Assembly (NCBI GenBank): GCA_002358955.1
Contig: DEPV01000016.1
Location: 1 to 19,836 of the forward strand
From: Erysipelothrix sp. UBA3383
GTDB taxonomy: Bacteria; Bacillota_I; Bacilli_A; Erysipelotrichales; Erysipelotrichaceae
Direction of reading: 5' to 3'
DNA length: 19,836 bases
In this document: in pieces, positions 16,777 through 19,836 of the stretch
How positions within the stretch are numbered: the first letter of the stretch is position 1
How the letters are laid out: every line of letters starts with the position of its first letter
The notes under the pieces: generated by a model
Told to the model about the DNA's origin: nothing
Databases searched by the model: none
What the model saw: the letters and a program-made list of their open reading frames with translations, nothing else
Made by a program: the position numbers and the translations under genes

Positions 16777-16829
16777 AGTATATCACAAAGTGTTCAATTA
16801 TATACGCTATTTCATATAATTGAACACTT
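16777..16829 (-). promoter_or_regulatory. Extended -10 promoter with a perfect 16-bp inverted repeat (likely operator)
   Basis: The minus strand reads TGA-TATACT (-10 at 16777-16782), 27 bases before the fusion gene's start. Directly upstream, AAGTGTTCAATTATAT (16788-16803) is repeated inverted without mismatch at 16814-16829, across a 10-base spacer. The dyad covers the spacer and -35 zone, the usual position of a repressor site. It has no T-run, and the preceding gene has its own terminator at 16845-16872, so it is not simply a terminator. Confidence 0.55.
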
Positions 16830-16844
16830 CACATAATTAGAGTG

Positions 16845-16872
16845 AAGAAAAACCTCAGCTTCGCCAAGGTTT
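16845..16872 (-). terminator. Rho-independent terminator after the ABC-F gene
   Basis: AAACCT (16850-16855) pairs with AGGTTT (16867-16872). It continues through two G-U and two G-C pairs to a GAA triloop (minus strand), then TTTTT. It starts 8 bases after the ABC-F stop. Confidence 0.75.
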
Positions 16873-16879
16873 CAGTTTA

Positions 16880-18463
16880 TTATTTACGATTTACAAAGTC
16901 TTCATAAGACCCTAAGAAATCCGTAATGCTTCCATCTTCATTGATTGAAACAACACGATTAACAGTAGAATCTAATAATTGGTAGTCATGCGATGCCATC
17001 ACAATCACCCCTGGAAATTTAATTAAAGCATTGTTCAGTGCTGTAATAGACTCCATATCCAAGTGGTTTGTAGGATCATCAAGCAGTAATGTATTTGTCC
17101 CTTGAATCATCATCTTAGACATCATACAACGTACTTTCTCCCCTCCTGATAATACTTTAAGTTGTTTTAAAGCATCATCTCCAGAGAAAATCATACGTCC
17201 TAAGAATCCACGTACAAAGGTTTCATCTTTCTCCGGTGAGAATTCCATTAACCAATCAACAATACGTGCATCACTTTCGAAATCTTCATCAAAGTTCTTA
17301 TTGAAGTAACCATATTCTACAGATGCACCCCAGTGCACTTTTCCTGAACTTGGTGCTACTTTTTCAGCAATCAGATCAAAGAATAATGATTTCACTAACT
17401 CATCTTCACATACAATCGCAACTTTATCTTCATTGCTAAGTGTTAAACTCACATTTTTAAGCACTTCTTTACCTTGCAGTTCTAAAGTCACATCTTCCAG
17501 TGATAATACCGACTGTCCAATCGCTCGACTCGGTTTAAAGTCAATGAATGGATACTTACGGTTTGATGGTTTCATATCTTCAATGGTAATTTTAGCAAGT
17601 TGTTGTTTACGTGAAGTCGCTTGTTTAGACTTAGAAGCATTCGCACTAAAGCGCGCAATAAAGTCTTGCAACTCTTTAATCTTCTCTTCTTTTTTCTTAT
17701 TGGAATCACTCATCTGACGTAAAATCAATTGACTTGATTCATACCAGAAGTCATAGTTTCCTACAAACAATTGAATCTTTTGGAAATCAATATCTGCAAT
17801 GTGTGTACAGGTCTTGTTTAGGAATGCACGGTCATGTGATACTAGAATAACAGTAGCATCAATCTCAATTAAGAACTCTTCCAACCAGTGAATCGCATCG
17901 ATATCAAGGTGGTTAGTCGGCTCATCCAGCAGTAAGATGTCTGGATTACCAAACAGCGCTTGTGCTAAAAGAATCTTCACTTTATCAGTAGGATTGACAT
18001 CACTCATCTTCGCATCATGAACATCATGGCTCACTCCTAAACCGTTTAATAAAATAGCTGCATCACTTTCAGCATTCCATCCATCCATGTCTGCAAACAT
18101 CTCTTCAAGCTCACCTGCTCGAATACCATCTGCATCGGTGAAATCTGTTTTTGCATAGATCTCATCTTTTTCTTTTTGAATCTTATACAGTTGATCATTA
18201 CCCATGATGACCGTCTCTAATACTGAGAACTCATCGTATGCAAAATGATCCTGTTTTAGGAAAGACAGACGCTTTCCACTTTGAATGGAGATGTTTCCTG
18301 AAGTAGGATCCAACTCTCCTGATAATAACTTTAAAAATGTTGACTTACCAGCACCGTTGGCACCAATAACACCATAACAGTTACCTTGTGTAAAGCTGAT
18401 GTTAACATCTTCAAACAGTGGCACCCCACTGAATAATAATGATAAATTATGTGTACTAATCAT
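16880..18463 (-). CDS. ykpA: ABC-F family ATPase, YkpA/YbiT-type, with one degenerate ATP site
   Basis: Soluble twin-ABC protein of 527 aa without membrane segments; ABC-F members act on ribosomes. Its sequence tracks Bacillus YkpA (MISTHNLSLLFSGVPLFEDV, GNYDFWYESSQL, RFSANASKSKQATSRK). The first cassette has Walker A GANGAGKST (34-42) and Walker B LLLDEPTNHLD (177-187). Its signature is VNPTDK instead of LSGGEK. The second cassette has signature LSGGEK (438-443). Where Walker A belongs it reads VCEDELVKSL (351-360), and Walker B is LLLDDPTNHLD with Asp463 replacing the catalytic Glu. Thus one composite ATP site is complete and the other has lost three of its elements. The linker (~245-310) is charged, typical of the ribosome-contact arm. 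AAGGAG lies 7 bases before ATG 18463. Monocistronic, with promoter and terminator. Confidence 0.92.
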   Translation of the reverse strand: MISTHNLSLLFSGVPLFEDVNISFTQGNCYGVIGANGAGKSTFLKLLSGELDPTSGNISIQSGKRLSFLKQDHFAYDEFSVLETVIMGNDQLYKIQKEKDEIYAKTDFTDADGIRAGELEEMFADMDGWNAESDAAILLNGLGVSHDVHDAKMSDVNPTDKVKILLAQALFGNPDILLLDEPTNHLDIDAIHWLEEFLIEIDATVILVSHDRAFLNKTCTHIADIDFQKIQLFVGNYDFWYESSQLILRQMSDSNKKKEEKIKELQDFIARFSANASKSKQATSRKQQLAKITIEDMKPSNRKYPFIDFKPSRAIGQSVLSLEDVTLELQGKEVLKNVSLTLSNEDKVAIVCEDELVKSLFFDLIAEKVAPSSGKVHWGASVEYGYFNKNFDEDFESDARIVDWLMEFSPEKDETFVRGFLGRMIFSGDDALKQLKVLSGGEKVRCMMSKMMIQGTNTLLLDDPTNHLDMESITALNNALIKFPGVIVMASHDYQLLDSTVNRVVSINEDGSITDFLGSYEDFVNRK

Positions 18464-18502
18464 TGATAAAACTCCTTTATATAATATTTTCGAACCTGTA
18501 CT

Positions 18503-18511
18503 ATTGTATCA
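18503..18511 (-). promoter_or_regulatory. Extended -10 promoter of the ABC-F gene
   Basis: The minus strand reads TGA-TACAAT in GGACTTATGATACAATAG, 40 bases before the start codon. It shares the core TTATGATACAATAG with the sbcD promoter. No strong -35. Confidence 0.5.
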
Positions 18512-18553
18512 TAAGTCCATCATTGAATGTAGCATTACACCAAGTCTTGCATT

Positions 18554-18583
18554 AAAAAAGCACAATTTATAAAATCGTGCTTT
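18554..18583 (-). terminator. Rho-independent terminator after the response regulator gene
   Basis: AAAGCAC (18557-18563) pairs with GTGCTTT (18577-18583), extended inward by ATTT/AAAT past one mismatch. Six T follow on the minus strand. It begins 7 bases after the regulator's stop. Confidence 0.8.
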
Positions 18584-18589
18584 CTTTTC

Positions 18590-19264
18590 TTATTCTGCCC
18601 ACTGGTATCCTTTTCCTCGAACTGAAGAAATAGAATAGATATTCATTTTGGTTCTGAGGTTTTTAATATGCACATCAACCTTACGAATCGTAGATTCATT
18701 ATCGCTGAATGGCCATATGGTTTCTAGAATGTGCTCACGTGTCAGTAGTGTATTTTTCTGACTTAAAAACATTTCCAGCAAGCCAAACTCAATGGGAGTT
18801 AGACTGAATAAAACATCATCTTTAAAGACCTCTCGTGTTTTTAAATTCAGTACAATACCTTCTTTATAAGATATTAAAGTTTGCTCATCTTGAACTTTAT
18901 TGTCTACATTCAAGAGCAATACTTGAATGAATTTCAAGAATGTTTGAGCATCCAAACTGGGCTCAATAAACTGATCCACCAATCCTTCAAGTTCACTTAA
19001 GTGCACCTCTTTAAAAAACGGTGTACAAATTACTAAAACTCTAATGTCGGGGTAGATGTTACGTGCCAGTTTAATCAGACGTCCCTGCAGTTCTGTATAG
19101 AACTCAGTATGAAGAATCAGTAAATCATGATGTTCAACAGCAAGTGCTTCAATACCTTCTAAAGTATCTTGATACCAATTAATATCATAATTAGTAGATT
19201 GAAGTGCTTCTTGCATGTTTTTAATATTTACTTTATTCTCATCGACTATAATAATTTTTTTCAT
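18590..19264 (-). CDS. OmpR/PhoB-type DNA-binding protein with atypical (pseudo) receiver domain
   Basis: 224-aa predicted transcription factor. ATG 19264 with AGGAGGGTG upstream. Residues 1-~115 have the receiver layout: KKIIIVDEN (acid at 8-9), then DLLIL at 47-51. The position that should hold the phospho-acceptor Asp is His52 (LLILHTEF), and the usual Lys of the TKP motif is Glu101 (QFIEPSL). It therefore should not be switched by normal Asp phosphorylation. Residues ~125-224 are a full winged helix: LTPIEFGLLEMFLSQKNTLL, REHILETIWPF, VDVHIKNLRTKM, SVRGKGYQW. No histidine kinase gene is next to it in the window. Targets unknown. It has its own promoter, a ~135-base leader and a terminator. 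Confidence 0.9.
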   Translation of the reverse strand: MKKIIIVDENKVNIKNMQEALQSTNYDINWYQDTLEGIEALAVEHHDLLILHTEFYTELQGRLIKLARNIYPDIRVLVICTPFFKEVHLSELEGLVDQFIEPSLDAQTFLKFIQVLLLNVDNKVQDEQTLISYKEGIVLNLKTREVFKDDVLFSLTPIEFGLLEMFLSQKNTLLTREHILETIWPFSDNESTIRKVDVHIKNLRTKMNIYSISSVRGKGYQWAE

Positions 19265-19318
19265 TTCACCCTCCTGTTCTGGTGAAACGATCCAATATAA
19301 AAGGGAAAAGATCTGCTT

Positions 19319-19351
19319 CTTTTATAATGAACCGTTCCTCATTAATAAAAG
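19319..19351 (-). promoter_or_regulatory. Hairpin in the leader of the atypical response regulator gene
   Basis: CTTTTATAATGA (19319-19330) faces TCATTAATAAAAG (19339-19351), complementary apart from one bulged base, with an 8-base loop. It lies inside the predicted 5' leader, about 55 bases before the start codon. There is no T-run after it, so an operator or an RNA fold is likelier than a terminator. Confidence 0.3.
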
Positions 19352-19406
19352 TTCTCAAGCAAGCCACCTTCCCCCTGTGGTTAAACTTATTGTAAAACTT
19401 AATTCT

Positions 19407-19435
19407 ATTATAACAGATATTACATAATCTGTCCG
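19407..19435 (-). promoter_or_regulatory. Promoter of the response regulator gene
   Basis: The minus strand reads CGGACA (19430-19435), a 17-base spacer, then TATAAT (19407-19412) preceded by TGT. It is the best promoter in the window: consensus -10, TGn extension, 4/6 match at -35. It predicts a leader of about 135 bases. Confidence 0.6.
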
Positions 19436-19768
19436 TTCATTTAACACACGATATTCATTAAGTCCACAATTGCTCATGAAACAATTAAATTTTAATCATA
19501 AAAATATATCTTTTTAAATGCCTGTGATTTTAGCCCTTTTGTGTACAAAATATACTGACATTAATTTCATGATTGTAACTAAATGCTTAATTTTCATTTA
19601 ATTTAAATGCGGACATCATCAATTTAATGACATTTCATAGAAATAAATCAGATCTGTATTCCATCCATATCACTTATAGACTTCATTGCGTGTGCTGTGT
19701 TATAACTACATTATCACTATAAACTACAATTAAGTATTTTGTTCTCTTATTTTTTTTATATTTTATAC
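19436..19768. other. AT-rich gene-free stretch
   Basis: No open frame with a ribosome site, no RNA gene and no clear repeat is seen. The stretch is very AT-rich, with scattered TTTTAAAT-like words. It separates the regulator's promoter from a minus-strand terminator that serves a gene beyond the right edge. Confidence 0.6.
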
Positions 19769-19815
19769 AAAAAAGTAGTGGAACAAGAGTCTGTCAATTT
19801 TACTTGCTCCACTAC
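19769..19815 (-). terminator. Strong terminator of a minus-strand unit outside the window
   Basis: GTAGTGGAACAAG (19775-19787) pairs with CTTGCTCCACTAC (19803-19815): 13 bp with one wobble on the minus strand, a 15-base loop, then six T. No gene for it is inside the window. Confidence 0.75.
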
Positions 19816-19836
19816 GGTTCGATCCCGTCCTTGGGC
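19814..19836 (+). other. tRNA 3'-end-like fragment at the window edge
   Basis: The plus strand carries ACGGTTCGATCCCGTC, a T-arm with loop TTCGATC (B-box GGTTCGANNCC) and stem ACGG/CCGT. It is followed by CTTGGGC, the length of a 3' acceptor strand, at the window end. The matching 5' acceptor (GCCCAAG) and the D and anticodon arms are absent from the preceding 100 bases, so it is not a whole tRNA. It could be a displaced tRNA end left by integration. Alternatively it is chance: the minus strand reads PKDGIEP then TAG (19812-19814), which could be the C-terminus of a neighbouring gene. Confidence 0.35.

Noticed and set aside
19740..19836. A complete tRNA on the plus strand
   Set aside because: The T-arm is convincing, but no 5' acceptor, D arm or anticodon arm can be fitted in the preceding 100 bases, which are taken by a terminator hairpin and AT-rich DNA.
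1..19836. CRISPR array, insertion sequence or transposase
   Set aside because: No regularly spaced repeats, no transposase motifs and no terminal inverted repeats bounding a gene were found.

Overview
This is a low-GC chromosomal window with strong AGGAGG-type ribosome binding sites, a lipobox lipoprotein and a CsbD stress protein, which points to a Gram-positive bacterium of the Bacillota. A group near Erysipelotrichia or Bacilli is a guess; there is no rRNA or complete tRNA to place it. Every supported gene is on the minus strand, so transcription runs from high to low coordinates.

Layout from transcription upstream (right) to downstream (left). The right edge (19436-19836) has no gene I can support. 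It ends in a strong minus-strand terminator next to a tRNA-3'-end-like fragment. Next come an orphan OmpR-type regulator whose receiver lacks the phosphorylatable Asp (18590-19264) and a YkpA/YbiT-type ABC-F protein in which one of the two ATP sites has lost its motifs (16880-18463). A two-gene unit follows: a nucleotidyltransferase fused to a CobD-like PLP enzyme, and a DUF1015 protein carrying a DGHHR motif (13938-16749). The overlapping sbcD-sbcC pair (9707-13874) and an LCP-family glycopolymer ligase (8133-9608) come next. Then a five-gene operon (2935-7956) encodes an ABC importer (ATPase, double-domain permease, binding protein) interleaved with two LicC-like cytidylyltransferases. The left end holds a CsbD protein, a lipoprotein and a 3'-truncated UDP-GlcNAc 2-epimerase.

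The common thread is cell-surface decoration. I infer two routes to a CDP- or CMP-activated amino-phosph(on)ate head group. In the import route, a small zwitterionic phospho-compound (phosphocholine, phosphoethanolamine or 2-aminoethylphosphonate are candidates) is taken up and activated by the LicC-like enzymes. In the synthesis route, a DUF1015 serine-kinase candidate makes O-phosphoserine, the CobD-like domain decarboxylates it to phosphoethanolamine, and the fused nucleotidyltransferase makes CDP-ethanolamine. The 2-epimerase (amino-sugar precursor) and LCP ligase (polymer attachment) fit a surface glycopolymer as destination, but no LicD-type transferase is in the window.

Two genes of the import operon, the ATPase and one cytidylyltransferase, each carry a single-base frameshift. 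Either the import route is decaying in this strain or the assembly has two indel errors. The other genes read open.
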